The notes under the pieces are model-generated. The model saw nothing but the letters and a program-made list of their open reading frames with translations. It was not told where the DNA came from and did no database searches. DNA of 64,000 bases from Bradyrhizobium sp. ORS 278 (lineage in GTDB: Bacteria; Pseudomonadota; Alphaproteobacteria; Rhizobiales; Xanthobacteraceae): assembly GCF_000026145.1 (NCBI RefSeq), contig NC_009445.1, positions 2,170,001-2,234,000 on the forward strand. The letters run 5' to 3'. Positions 1 to 8,025 of this stretch are shown piece by piece. Positions within the stretch are counted from its first letter, which is position 1, and every line of letters begins with the position of its first letter. Both the position numbers and the translations under genes were made by a program.

Positions 1-194
1 CGTGGAGCCGCGGCATTCACGAGTTCCATCGACGGAACTCGGCCCGCATGACGTCTGCTCATGATGGGACGCGGCATGGAATTTTTTCATGGCTGAGGTC
101 CGGTTTTGCGGTTGTTTTGCTCTTGGGTGGTGGATGCAAATGCATTAATCCGTCACGAGCGGCCGGGTGACGCCGCGCTTCGGGGAGGACCAAC

Positions 195-1439
195 ATGTCG
201 ATACAGGCCGGCGATCTCGGCGCCTCCCGGACACAGACGTGGCGAACGCCGGTGGTCATCATCATCTGCGGCTGTGCGATCGCGCTGCTCAGCTTCGGTC
301 CGCGCTCCAGCCTCGGCTTCTTCGTGCAGCCGATGAGCCGCGAATTCGCCTGGGGCCGCGACGTGTTCGCGCTCGCGGTCGCCGTGCAGAATCTGCTGTG
401 GGGCCTCGGCCAGCCGCTCGCCGGCGCGATCGCCGACCGCTTCGGCGTGCTGCGCGTGATCTGCGTCGGCGCGCTGCTCTATGCAAGCGGCCTGTTGATG
501 ATGCGCTATGCGACCACGCCGTTGCAGCTCGACATCGGCGCCGGCGTGCTGGTCGGCTTCGGCCTCTCAGGCTGCTCGTTCAATCTGATCCTGTCGGCCT
601 TCAGCAAGCTGCTGCCGCCGGAGCGGCGCGGGCTGGCGCTCGGCGCCGGAACGGCGGCCGGTTCGCTCGGCCAGTTCCTGTTCGCGCCGTTCGGCGTGGC
701 GCTGATCGATCAGTTCGGCTGGCAGAGCGCGCTGATGGTCTTCGCGACGCTGATGCTGTTCATCGTGCCGCTGTCGCTCGCGGTGGCGACGCCGCCCGCC
801 GCCGAGGCCAAGCCGACGGACGCCGAGCAGCAGTCGTTCACGACGGCGCTGATGGAGGCGTTCGGCCATCGCTCCTACGTGCTCTTGGTGCTCGGCTTCT
901 TCACCTGCGGCTTCCAGCTCGCCTTCATCACCGTGCATCTGCCGGCGTTCCTGGTCGATCGCGGCCTGTCGGCGCAGGTCGGCGGCTGGGTGATCGCGGC
1001 GATCGGCCTGTTCAACATCATCGGCTCGCTCAGCGTCGGCTGGCTGCAGAGCCGGCTGCCCAAGCGCTATATCCTCTCCTTCATTTATTTCACCCGCGCG
1101 CTGGCGACGCTCGCTTTCATCTCGTTTCCGGTCACGCCGGCCACGGCGATCGCCTTCGGCGCCGTCTCCGGCCTTGCCTGGCTCTCCACCGTGCCGCCGA
1201 CTTCGTCGCTGGTCGCGATCATGTTCGGCACGCGCTGGCTGGCCACGCTCTACGGCTTCGCCTTCGTCAGCCATCAGGTCGGCGGCTTTCTCGGCGTCTG
1301 GCTCGGCGGCATCGTGTTCGAGCGCTATGGCTCCTACACGCCGATCTGGTGGCTCTCGATCATGTTCGGTGTGCTCTCCGCGCTGATCAACCTGCCAATC
1401 GTCGAGAAGCCGGTGGCACGGGCCGTACCCGCCACCTGA
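195..1439 (+). CDS. MFS transporter
   Basis: The 414-residue product has about twelve hydrophobic segments in two halves separated by a charged central loop near residues 195-225, which is the layout of a major facilitator superfamily permease in the inner membrane. The loop after the second and third segments (IADRFG, residues about 76-81) fits the MFS signature between TM2 and TM3. The start ATG follows a good ribosome site, GGGGAGGA, five bases upstream. It resembles monocarboxylate/oxalate-type MFS members, but the substrate cannot be read from the sequence. It lies 64 bases before the oxidoreductase gene on the same strand, so co-transcription is possible. Confidence 0.9.
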   Translation: MSIQAGDLGASRTQTWRTPVVIIICGCAIALLSFGPRSSLGFFVQPMSREFAWGRDVFALAVAVQNLLWGLGQPLAGAIADRFGVLRVICVGALLYASGLLMMRYATTPLQLDIGAGVLVGFGLSGCSFNLILSAFSKLLPPERRGLALGAGTAAGSLGQFLFAPFGVALIDQFGWQSALMVFATLMLFIVPLSLAVATPPAAEAKPTDAEQQSFTTALMEAFGHRSYVLLVLGFFTCGFQLAFITVHLPAFLVDRGLSAQVGGWVIAAIGLFNIIGSLSVGWLQSRLPKRYILSFIYFTRALATLAFISFPVTPATAIAFGAVSGLAWLSTVPPTSSLVAIMFGTRWLATLYGFAFVSHQVGGFLGVWLGGIVFERYGSYTPIWWLSIMFGVLSALINLPIVEKPVARAVPAT

Positions 1440-1503
1440 GTTGCGCCGCCGGGCCGTTTCGCTAAACATGGCCCGAAATCGAACAAGCGCAGGGAGTGCC
1501 GCT

Positions 1504-2490
1504 GTGGGAACGTTCAAGGCGATCCGGATCGACAAGGCCGACAAGGGGACCACGGCTGCTCTGACTGACTTCGACGAAGCCGAGCTGATGGACGGCGACG
1601 TCACCGTCAAGGTCGAGTGGTCCGATCTCAACTACAAGGACGGGCTGGCGCTGACCGGCAAAGCGCCGGTGGTGCGCCGCTTCCCGATGATCGCCGGCAT
1701 CGATTTCGCCGGCACGGTCGAGCAGTCGAGCCATCCGGACTGGAAGCCGGGTGACGCCGTGGTCTGCACGGGCTGGGGCATGGGCGAGACCCATCTCGGC
1801 GCCTACGCCGAGAAGGCGCGGGTCAAAGGCGACTGGCTGGTCGCCCTGCCGCAGGGCCTGTCGGCCCGCGATGCCATGGCGATCGGTACAGCCGGGTTCA
1901 CGGCGATGCTCTCGGTCCTCGCGTTGGAAAAGCACGGTCTGACCCCGGCCAGTGGACCGGTCGTGGTCACCGGCGCCGCCGGCGGCGTCGGCTCGGTGGC
2001 CACCGCGGTGCTGGCCAAGCTCGGCTATCACGTGATCGCCTCGACCGGGCGCGTCGCCGAGGCTGACTATCTCAAGTCCCTTGGCGCCGCCGAAATCATC
2101 GACCGCAACGAGCTGTCCGGGCCGGCCAAGCCGCTTGCCAAGGAGCGCTGGGCCGGGGGCGTCGACAGCGTCGGCTCCAACACGCTGGCCAACCTGCTGT
2201 CGATGACCAGGTATGGCGGCGCCATTGCCGCCTGCGGGCTTGCGGCCGGCATGGACCTGCCATCCTCGGTCGCGCCGTTCATTTTGCGCGGGGTGTGCCT
2301 GCTCGGCATCGATTCGGTGATGTGTCCGCTGTCCGCGCGGAAGGCCGCCTGGGCGCGCCTCGCAACAGACGTGGATCGGTCAAAACTGGCTGAAATAACT
2401 CACGAAATCGCCTTGGATCAGGTCGCCTCGCTGGGCCCGCAGATTCTCGCCGGCCAGGTTCGTGGCCGCACGGTGGTAAGGATATCCTGA
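1504..2490 (+). CDS. acuI: MDR-type NADPH oxidoreductase, AcuI/YhdH acrylyl-CoA reductase family
   Basis: The product has 328 residues from the GTG at 1504, which follows AGGGAG. Upstream in-frame starts lack a ribosome site and would add residues with no family counterpart. It is a zinc-free medium-chain dehydrogenase/reductase: an N-terminal GroES-like domain ([10 protein letters not shown], then [10 protein letters not shown]) and a Rossmann domain with the NADPH loop [10 protein letters not shown] near residue 157. The AcuI/YhdH family reduces acrylyl-CoA to propionyl-CoA and also acts on other enones and quinones, so the exact substrate here is inferred. It follows the MFS gene on the same strand. 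Confidence 0.85.
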   Translation: MGTFKAIRIDKADKGTTAALTDFDEAELMDGDVTVKVEWSDLNYKDGLALTGKAPVVRRFPMIAGIDFAGTVEQSSHPDWKPGDAVVCTGWGMGETHLGAYAEKARVKGDWLVALPQGLSARDAMAIGTAGFTAMLSVLALEKHGLTPASGPVVVTGAAGGVGSVATAVLAKLGYHVIASTGRVAEADYLKSLGAAEIIDRNELSGPAKPLAKERWAGGVDSVGSNTLANLLSMTRYGGAIAACGLAAGMDLPSSVAPFILRGVCLLGIDSVMCPLSARKAAWARLATDVDRSKLAEITHEIALDQVASLGPQILAGQVRGRTVVRIS

Positions 2491-2604
2491 GGATGTTCAG
2501 ACTTTTCAAACCATGATGCTCCATTGTTGCCATGGTTGGTATGGTAAGCATGGGGTAAAGATACCGCCTTACCCGCTGTGAGGGGTTAAGTGGGAGTTGG
2601 AAGC

Positions 2605-3321
2605 ATGCTCGCGCGTTTGTTGCTGGGGACCGTTGCGGTTGGTGCCATGGTCGCGCCCGCGATCGCGGGATCGATGACGGCCGACGAGGCGCGCAAATTC
2701 GTGGCCGGCAAGGTGTTCGCCTTCACCTGCGTCGACGGCACCCGCGGCGCGGGCCGCATTCTCGACGACATGGGCGCTGCAGGCGCGGTGCAGTTCTCGG
2801 GCTCGGGCCCGGTCCGCCACATCCGGCTTCCCGGCAACACGCTGCAGATCCGTGGCGAGAATGTCTGCGCCTCGATCAAGGGCATGCCCTTCGAGCCGTG
2901 CTTCAACCTCGACAAGAAGGACGAGCGCAGCTTCCGCGGCTCGGTCTCCGGCCTCGGCGCGTTTGCCTATTGCGACTTCCAGCACCAGGGCGGAGCCACC
3001 ATGCTGATGGCTCGCGCGGTGGCCAAGCCGCGCTCGGCGCGCGCCGCCGTGGCCGCCGATCCGGCCCACACCGAGGTGGCCGCGCGCGTGGAGACGCCCC
3101 GTGTCGAGCGGAGCAAGGTGGAACCCGTCAAGTCGGAGGCCGCGAAGGCCGACACTGGCAGGTCCGAGGGTTCCAAGTCTGACGGTTCCAAGTCTGACGG
3201 TTCCAGGTCCGAAGGTTCAAAGCCGGAGACCGCCAAGGCGGAGTCTGCCAAGACGGAGTCTGCGAAGACGGAGGCTGCCAAGGCCGATGTGGCGCCCGAG
3301 CTTCGTCGCTCGACCGATTAG
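2605..3321 (+). CDS. Secreted hypothetical protein with repetitive charged C-terminal tail
   Basis: I chose ATG 2605 because the protein then begins directly with a signal peptide (MLARLLLGTVAVGAMVAPAIA, cleavage after AIAG likely). A GTG at 2590 is an alternative. Residues about 25-135 form a small folded region with four cysteines (near residues 46, 93, 101 and 123), suggesting disulfides in the periplasm. From about residue 150 the chain becomes low-complexity, alternating Lys, Ser, Glu, Asp, Ala and Gly in short repeats such as SEGSKSDGSKSDGS and AESAKTESAKTEA. I do not recognise a named domain. The tail looks disordered and may interact with the envelope, but no function can be assigned. 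Confidence 0.75.
   Translation: MLARLLLGTVAVGAMVAPAIAGSMTADEARKFVAGKVFAFTCVDGTRGAGRILDDMGAAGAVQFSGSGPVRHIRLPGNTLQIRGENVCASIKGMPFEPCFNLDKKDERSFRGSVSGLGAFAYCDFQHQGGATMLMARAVAKPRSARAAVAADPAHTEVAARVETPRVERSKVEPVKSEAAKADTGRSEGSKSDGSKSDGSRSEGSKPETAKAESAKTESAKTEAAKADVAPELRRSTD
3165..3285 (+). repeat. Short in-frame tandem repeats encoding Lys/Ser/Asp/Glu tail
   Basis: Two adjacent 15-base units, GGTTCCAAGTCTGAC, followed by degenerate copies encode the SKSDG-type repeats. Immediately after them, 12- and 15-base units of the form GCCAAGACGGAGTCT encode AKTES/AKTEA. The repeats keep the reading frame, so copy number could vary between strains without breaking the gene. Confidence 0.7.
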
Positions 3322-3498
3322 TTGTTAGTTGACCGACTTTCAAAAAACCAGCTGCGATTAACATAGAGCAACATTTAAGATGGAACCGCACGCTAGCGGT
3401 CATTGCGCCGTAGTCGTACGGTTCCCTAGATTCATGCCTCGGTAGCGACTCATCAGCAGTGTGCGACCAGGGGGGTGGCCCAATAGAAAGGGTCGGTA

Positions 3499-3732
3499 AT
3501 GTCGCTCTACTTCTTCCGTATCAGCCAAGGCCGTTATTCCGGCGCGGCTGATCAGCCTTATGAATTTGCCAATCGGGAGTCTGCCTGGAACGAGTTGACG
3601 GCTGTCTGCTCGGACCTGATCGGGGGGATCTCGAAGACGCTCCAGCAGGGCACCGAGTGGCAGATGGAACTGCTCGACGAAACCAAGCAGCCGGTGTTCC
3701 GGATTCGTCTGGTCTCGGAAGCAGTCGGCTGA
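3499..3732 (+). CDS. DUF6894 family small protein
   Basis: This 77-residue protein begins MSLYFFRI and has the aromatic N-terminal strand, the conserved acidic and Ala-rich helix (FANRESAWNELTAVCSDLIG) and the C-terminal strand (WQMELLDETKQPVFRIRL) seen in DUF6894 proteins, which are abundant in Bradyrhizobium and Methylobacterium. The function of the family is unknown. A ribosome site (GAAAGGG) lies about 9 bases upstream of the ATG. It stands alone, with 177 bases before it and over 700 gene-free bases after it, so it is probably monocistronic. Confidence 0.75.
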   Translation: MSLYFFRISQGRYSGAADQPYEFANRESAWNELTAVCSDLIGGISKTLQQGTEWQMELLDETKQPVFRIRLVSEAVG

Positions 3733-4444
3733 ATCAGGTCATCGGGGGATGATCTGAGCCGCTGAACGCCGGAGCCGCGGTCTGACTTTCGCTGCGGTCA
3801 GCCGTGTCGCCTGCCGCGAATCCGTCGTCGTCTTGGAGACAACGAATTGCGCGACAAGCCTTTGTCGCGCGATCGATCTCGCCGTCGGCCTCAGCCGACG
3901 GCGTTCGATCGCCTCCTGTCCGCCTGATCGAGACAGCCAAGCCAGCACCAATAGACGCAAGCTGTCAGTATATCACGCTACCGCGGCACGGGCTTCGGCA
4001 TCCGGGATCGCTGTTGTGCAGCCCTCCGTCTTCCAGCATCGAAATGCCAGTCCAGGTTGTGCTCTTAACCCGTTCTCTATGATTGGCTGGCATACCAGAG
4101 ATTGAACGGGTCACCGAACATAGCTGGAGGTTCCTTCCTGTTTTGCGCGCCTTGCGAGACGCTGCGACGTCGCGTCGCGTTGAGGAACGGTTTCAGAACA
4201 CCGCGCGGGGCGCGATGGTGGGCCTTTTACGTGTATTCTCGGTAGTCTTACGGGCTTCGAATTAACCTTCGATAAGCCGATCTGGCCGCCAATGGCATGG
4301 TCAGAGCGGAATTCGGACTTTGGCTCTCGCCACGTCCTCTGATCCTCTGACCTCGACGCCGCGCAGCGCAGCGCTGTCCTGACCGTTCAGGCCGTCCGTG
4401 ACGCTGGAAGAGAGTGGCGATCCGCTAAGTCAGCTGGGGTCATC
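3733..4444. other. Gene-free interval with tandem hairpins
   Basis: No open frame here has convincing codon bias or a ribosome site; a 60-codon frame at 4083-4265 looks spurious. An imperfect inverted repeat (3734-3757) directly follows the DUF6894 stop. Two perfect hairpins stand side by side at 3849-3902. The rest up to the chemoreceptor gene shows nothing I can interpret, though it must contain that gene's promoter. Confidence 0.6.
3849..3902. other. Two adjacent perfect 9-bp hairpins
   Basis: Hairpin 1 has arms GCGCGACAA (3849-3857) and TTGTCGCGC (3862-3870) with a 4-base loop. Hairpin 2 has arms GCCGTCGGC (3881-3889) and GCCGACGGC (3894-3902), also with a 4-base loop. Neither is followed by a T run, so they are not classic intrinsic terminators. 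They could be part of a small structured RNA or a dispersed palindromic element. Confidence 0.6.
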
Positions 4445-6133
4445 GTGTCCAGAATGTCCATTCGTAAGAAGATCATCTCGGTCATCGCGTTCATGCTCGT
4501 GACCCTGTGCGGGCTCGGCGCGCTCGCCGTCACCAGCATGCAGTCCATCAACGCGAACACGGTCGATATCGCGACCAACTGGCTGCCCAGCGTACGCGCG
4601 ATCGGCGAGCTGCGCGCCGACATCAATCTGCTGCGCATCGCGCTGCGCGCCCATGTGATGGCGGAGACAGCGGAGGCCAAGCAGGCAGGCGAGAAGCGGG
4701 TCAACAGTATCCTCGAGACCATCAACAAGGACCGCAAGACCTATGAGCCGATGATCACCTCGGCGGAGGAGCGCGCGATCTACAACAACTGGGTGCAGGC
4801 CTGGGAGAAGTATGTCGTCGCGATCAAGCAGGTGATCGACGAATCGAACAAGAGCGTCGGACGACTTCCGCGGGAGGCGACCGAATTGCTGGAGAAGTCG
4901 GCCGCAGCCATCGCGCGCGATGCCGACAAATACTTCGTGCAGGACATCGAATTCAACAACAAGGGCGCCGACGACGCCACGCGGCAGGCGGCGGAGAGTT
5001 TTTCACGCGCGATCTGGCTGGTCCTCTCGATCATCGTCGCGGCCGTGATCGCGGGTGTCGCGGTCGGCTACTATCTGGTGCAGAACGTCTCGTCCGGCAT
5101 CGCCTCGATCATCAAGCCGATGCAGGAGCTTGCCAAGGGCGATCTCGGCGCCGAAGTGACGCATCGCGGCGAGCCGACCGAAATCGGCGCGATGGCCGAC
5201 ACCCTGCAGGTGTTCAAGGAAGCGCTGATCGCCAAGAAGGAGGCCGACGAGCGTGCGGCCGCCGACGCCGAGGCCAAGATCGAGCGCGGCCGCCGCGTCG
5301 ACAACATCACGCGCCAGTTCGAGGCCACGATCGGCGAGATCGTGCAGACGGTGTCGTCGGCCTCGACCGAGCTCGAGCATTCCGCCGGCGCACTGTCCTC
5401 GACGGCAACGCGCTCCCAGGAAATCTCCACGGCGGTCGCGGCCGCGTCGGAGGAGGCGTCGACCAATGTCCAGTCGGTTGCCTCCGCCACCGAGGAGCTG
5501 TCCTCGTCGATCACCGAGATCAGCCGCCAGGTCCAGGAATCCGCGCGCATGGCGACCGAGGCCGTGGATCAGGCGCGCATGACCAATGATCGCGTCAGCG
5601 AGCTGAGCAAGGCCGCCGCGCGCATCGGCGACGTCGTCGAGCTGATCAACACGATTGCCGGCCAGACCAACCTGCTGGCGCTGAATGCCACCATCGAGGC
5701 CGCCCGCGCCGGCGAGGCCGGCCGCGGCTTCGCGGTCGTCGCGTCCGAGGTGAAGGCGCTGGCCGAGCAGACGGCCAAGGCGACGGACGAGATCGGCCAG
5801 CAGGTCTCCGGCATCCAGGCCGCAACGCAGGAATCGGTCGGCGCCATCCGCGCGATCTCCACCACCATCGAAAAACTGTCCGAGATCTCGTCCGCGATCG
5901 CCGCGGCCGTGGAAGAGCAGGGCGCGGCGACGCAGGAAATCTCGCGCAACGTCCAGCAGGCCTCGCAAGGCACGCAGGAGGTCTCCTCGAATGTCGTCGA
6001 CGTGCAGCGCGGTGCATCGGAGACGGGCCAGGCGTCGGCGCATGTTCTGTCCGCAGCGCAGTCGCTGGCGTCAGACAGTGACCGATTGAAGCGTGAGGTC
6101 GCGTCGTTCCTGCAATCGGTACGCGCGGCGTGA
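4445..6133 (+). CDS. Methyl-accepting chemotaxis protein
   Basis: This is a 562-residue transmembrane chemoreceptor. TM1 is at about residues 8-32, followed by a periplasmic helical region of about 155 residues resembling a four-helix-bundle sensor, TM2 at about 190-215, a HAMP domain at about 215-270 ([20 protein letters not shown]), and a cytoplasmic coiled-coil signalling domain. The hairpin tip carries the conserved core [20 protein letters not shown] and [18 protein letters not shown], which contacts CheW and CheA. GTG 4445 is used because GGGG lies five bases upstream; ATG 4454 is possible. There is no C-terminal NWETF-type CheR/CheB pentapeptide. The ligand is unknown. A close paralogue follows directly. 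Confidence 0.93.
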   Translation: MSRMSIRKKIISVIAFMLVTLCGLGALAVTSMQSINANTVDIATNWLPSVRAIGELRADINLLRIALRAHVMAETAEAKQAGEKRVNSILETINKDRKTYEPMITSAEERAIYNNWVQAWEKYVVAIKQVIDESNKSVGRLPREATELLEKSAAAIARDADKYFVQDIEFNNKGADDATRQAAESFSRAIWLVLSIIVAAVIAGVAVGYYLVQNVSSGIASIIKPMQELAKGDLGAEVTHRGEPTEIGAMADTLQVFKEALIAKKEADERAAADAEAKIERGRRVDNITRQFEATIGEIVQTVSSASTELEHSAGALSSTATRSQEISTAVAAASEEASTNVQSVASATEELSSSITEISRQVQESARMATEAVDQARMTNDRVSELSKAAARIGDVVELINTIAGQTNLLALNATIEAARAGEAGRGFAVVASEVKALAEQTAKATDEIGQQVSGIQAATQESVGAIRAISTTIEKLSEISSAIAAAVEEQGAATQEISRNVQQASQGTQEVSSNVVDVQRGASETGQASAHVLSAAQSLASDSDRLKREVASFLQSVRAA

Positions 6134-6205
6134 TGAACTGCAGCTGCGCAGGGCGATTGGGACCGTATTAGTACGAAGGTCTGCGTTAACGGAACTTTGC
6201 GGACG

Positions 6206-6242
6206 AAGCGGCAAACTGCGCGGCGGCAGTTGCCGCTTTTTC
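6206..6242 (+). terminator. Rho-independent terminator after the first MCP gene
   Basis: A perfect 9-bp stem, AAGCGGCAA (6206-6214) with TTGCCGCTT (6230-6238), is followed by TTTCG within a run of five T. It lies 72 bases after the MCP stop and suggests the two tandem chemoreceptor genes are transcribed separately. Confidence 0.8.
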
Positions 6243-6336
6243 GTTTCGCAGCGGTACGCCGGCCATCGCAATGGCGTCGTGGCCGCGCAGATACGACCGG
6301 TGGTGCGAGACGTTTTCTCTCGGAGGATCAACGGAC

Positions 6337-8022
6337 GTGTCCAAGCTTTCCATTCGCCTCAAGATCATCAGCGTGATCGCCTTCCTGCTGGTGGTGATGG
6401 CCGGCATGGGCCTGCTGTCGCTGCGCAGCATGCGCGACATCAATGCGCGAACGGTCGACATATCCACCAACTGGCTGCCGAGCGTGCGGGCGCTCGGGGC
6501 ATTGCGCGCAGACATCAACGTCTACCGGCTCACGCTCCGCGCCCATGTGATGGCGCTAACGGCCGAGGCCAAGGCCAACAACGACAAGCGCATGGCCGAG
6601 GTGTTCGCAAAGGTGCAGAAGGACATCAAGGCCTATCAGCCGCTGATCTCGACGCCGGAGGAGCGCAGCATCTACGACTCCTGGGTGCGGGCCTGGGACA
6701 ACTACACGGCCGAGGCCGACAAGGTGCTTGAGGTCTCGCGCAGGAGCATCGGCAAGCTGCCCGAGGACGTCGATGCGCTGTTCAAGGCCCCCGGTGCGGC
6801 CGCGACGGTGCAAGAGGACATCCTCACCAAGGCGATCGAATACAACGACAAGGGCGCCGAAGCGGCCACGCGCGACGCGGCGGATGGCTACAACAGCACC
6901 TTCTGGGTGGTGACCTCGATCATTCTCGCGGCCGTCGCCGCCGGTGTCGCCGTCGGCTTCTATCTCGTCAACGACGTCTCTTCCGGCATCGCCTCGATCA
7001 TCAAGCCGATGCAGGCGCTCGGCGAGGGCGATCTCTCGGCCGAGGTGCCGCACCGCGGCGAGCCGACCGAGATGGGTGCGATGGCCGACACGCTGCAGGT
7101 GTTCAAGGAGGCGCTGATCGCCAAGCGCGACGCCGATGCGCGCGCCGCGGCCGACGCCGAGGCCAAGATCGAGCGCGGCCGCCGCGTCGACAACATCACC
7201 CGCCAGTTCGAGAACACGATCGGCGAGATCGTGCAGACGGTGTCGTCGGCTTCGACCGAGCTCGAGCATTCCGCGGGCGCGCTGTCGTCGACCGCGACGC
7301 GGTCCCAGGAGATCTCGACCGCGGTCGCGGCGGCCTCGGAGGAGGCGTCGACCAACGTGCAGTCGGTCGCCTCCGCTACCGAGGAGCTGTCGTCGTCCAT
7401 CACCGAGATCAGCCGCCAGGTTCAGGAATCCGCGCGCATGGCTTCGGAGGCCGTGACGCAGGCGCGTCAGACCAATGACCGCGTCAGCGAATTGTCGAAG
7501 GCCGCGGCGCGCATCGGGGATGTCGTCGAGCTGATCAACTCGATCGCCGGCCAGACCAACCTGCTCGCCCTGAACGCAACGATCGAGGCCGCGCGCGCCG
7601 GCGAGGCTGGTCGCGGCTTCGCGGTGGTCGCGTCCGAGGTGAAGGCATTGGCCGAGCAGACCTCGAAGGCCACCGGCGAGATCGGCCAGCAGATCTCCGG
7701 CATTCAGGCGGCGACGCAGGAATCGGTCGGCGCCATCCGTGACATCTCCGGGACGATCGAGCGGCTCTCGGAGATCTCGTCGGCGATCGCGGCTGCGGTC
7801 GAGGAGCAGGGCGCGGCAACGCAGGAGATCTCCCGCAACGTCCAGCAGGCCTCGCATGGCACCCAGCAGGTCTCGTCCAGCGTCGTCGACGTGCAGCGCG
7901 GCGCAGCGGAGACCGGCCAGGCGTCGGCGCATGTCCTCGGCGCCGCCAAGTCGCTGGCCACGGACAGCGACCGGCTCAAGCGGGAGGTCGCTTCGTTCCT
8001 GCAGTCGGTTCGCGCCGCCTGA
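6337..8022 (+). CDS. Methyl-accepting chemotaxis protein (tandem paralogue)
   Basis: The product has 561 residues from GTG 6337, which follows CGGAGGA; an upstream in-frame ATG at 6271 has no family support. The architecture is the same as the preceding chemoreceptor: TM1 (about 8-30), helical periplasmic sensor, TM2 (about 188-212), HAMP, and signalling domain with [20 protein letters not shown]. The cytoplasmic half is almost identical to its neighbour, whereas the sensor halves differ at many positions. The pair looks like a tandem duplication in which sensing diverged and signalling output was conserved. It ends three bases before the convergent DUF2339 gene. Confidence 0.93.
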   Translation: MSKLSIRLKIISVIAFLLVVMAGMGLLSLRSMRDINARTVDISTNWLPSVRALGALRADINVYRLTLRAHVMALTAEAKANNDKRMAEVFAKVQKDIKAYQPLISTPEERSIYDSWVRAWDNYTAEADKVLEVSRRSIGKLPEDVDALFKAPGAAATVQEDILTKAIEYNDKGAEAATRDAADGYNSTFWVVTSIILAAVAAGVAVGFYLVNDVSSGIASIIKPMQALGEGDLSAEVPHRGEPTEMGAMADTLQVFKEALIAKRDADARAAADAEAKIERGRRVDNITRQFENTIGEIVQTVSSASTELEHSAGALSSTATRSQEISTAVAAASEEASTNVQSVASATEELSSSITEISRQVQESARMASEAVTQARQTNDRVSELSKAAARIGDVVELINSIAGQTNLLALNATIEAARAGEAGRGFAVVASEVKALAEQTSKATGEIGQQISGIQAATQESVGAIRDISGTIERLSEISSAIAAAVEEQGAATQEISRNVQQASHGTQQVSSSVVDVQRGAAETGQASAHVLGAAKSLATDSDRLKREVASFLQSVRAA

Positions 8023-8025
8023 CGA

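Noticed and set aside
4083..4265. 60-codon frame in the gene-free interval before the chemoreceptor
   Set aside because: No ribosome site, no codon bias, no recognisable sequence.
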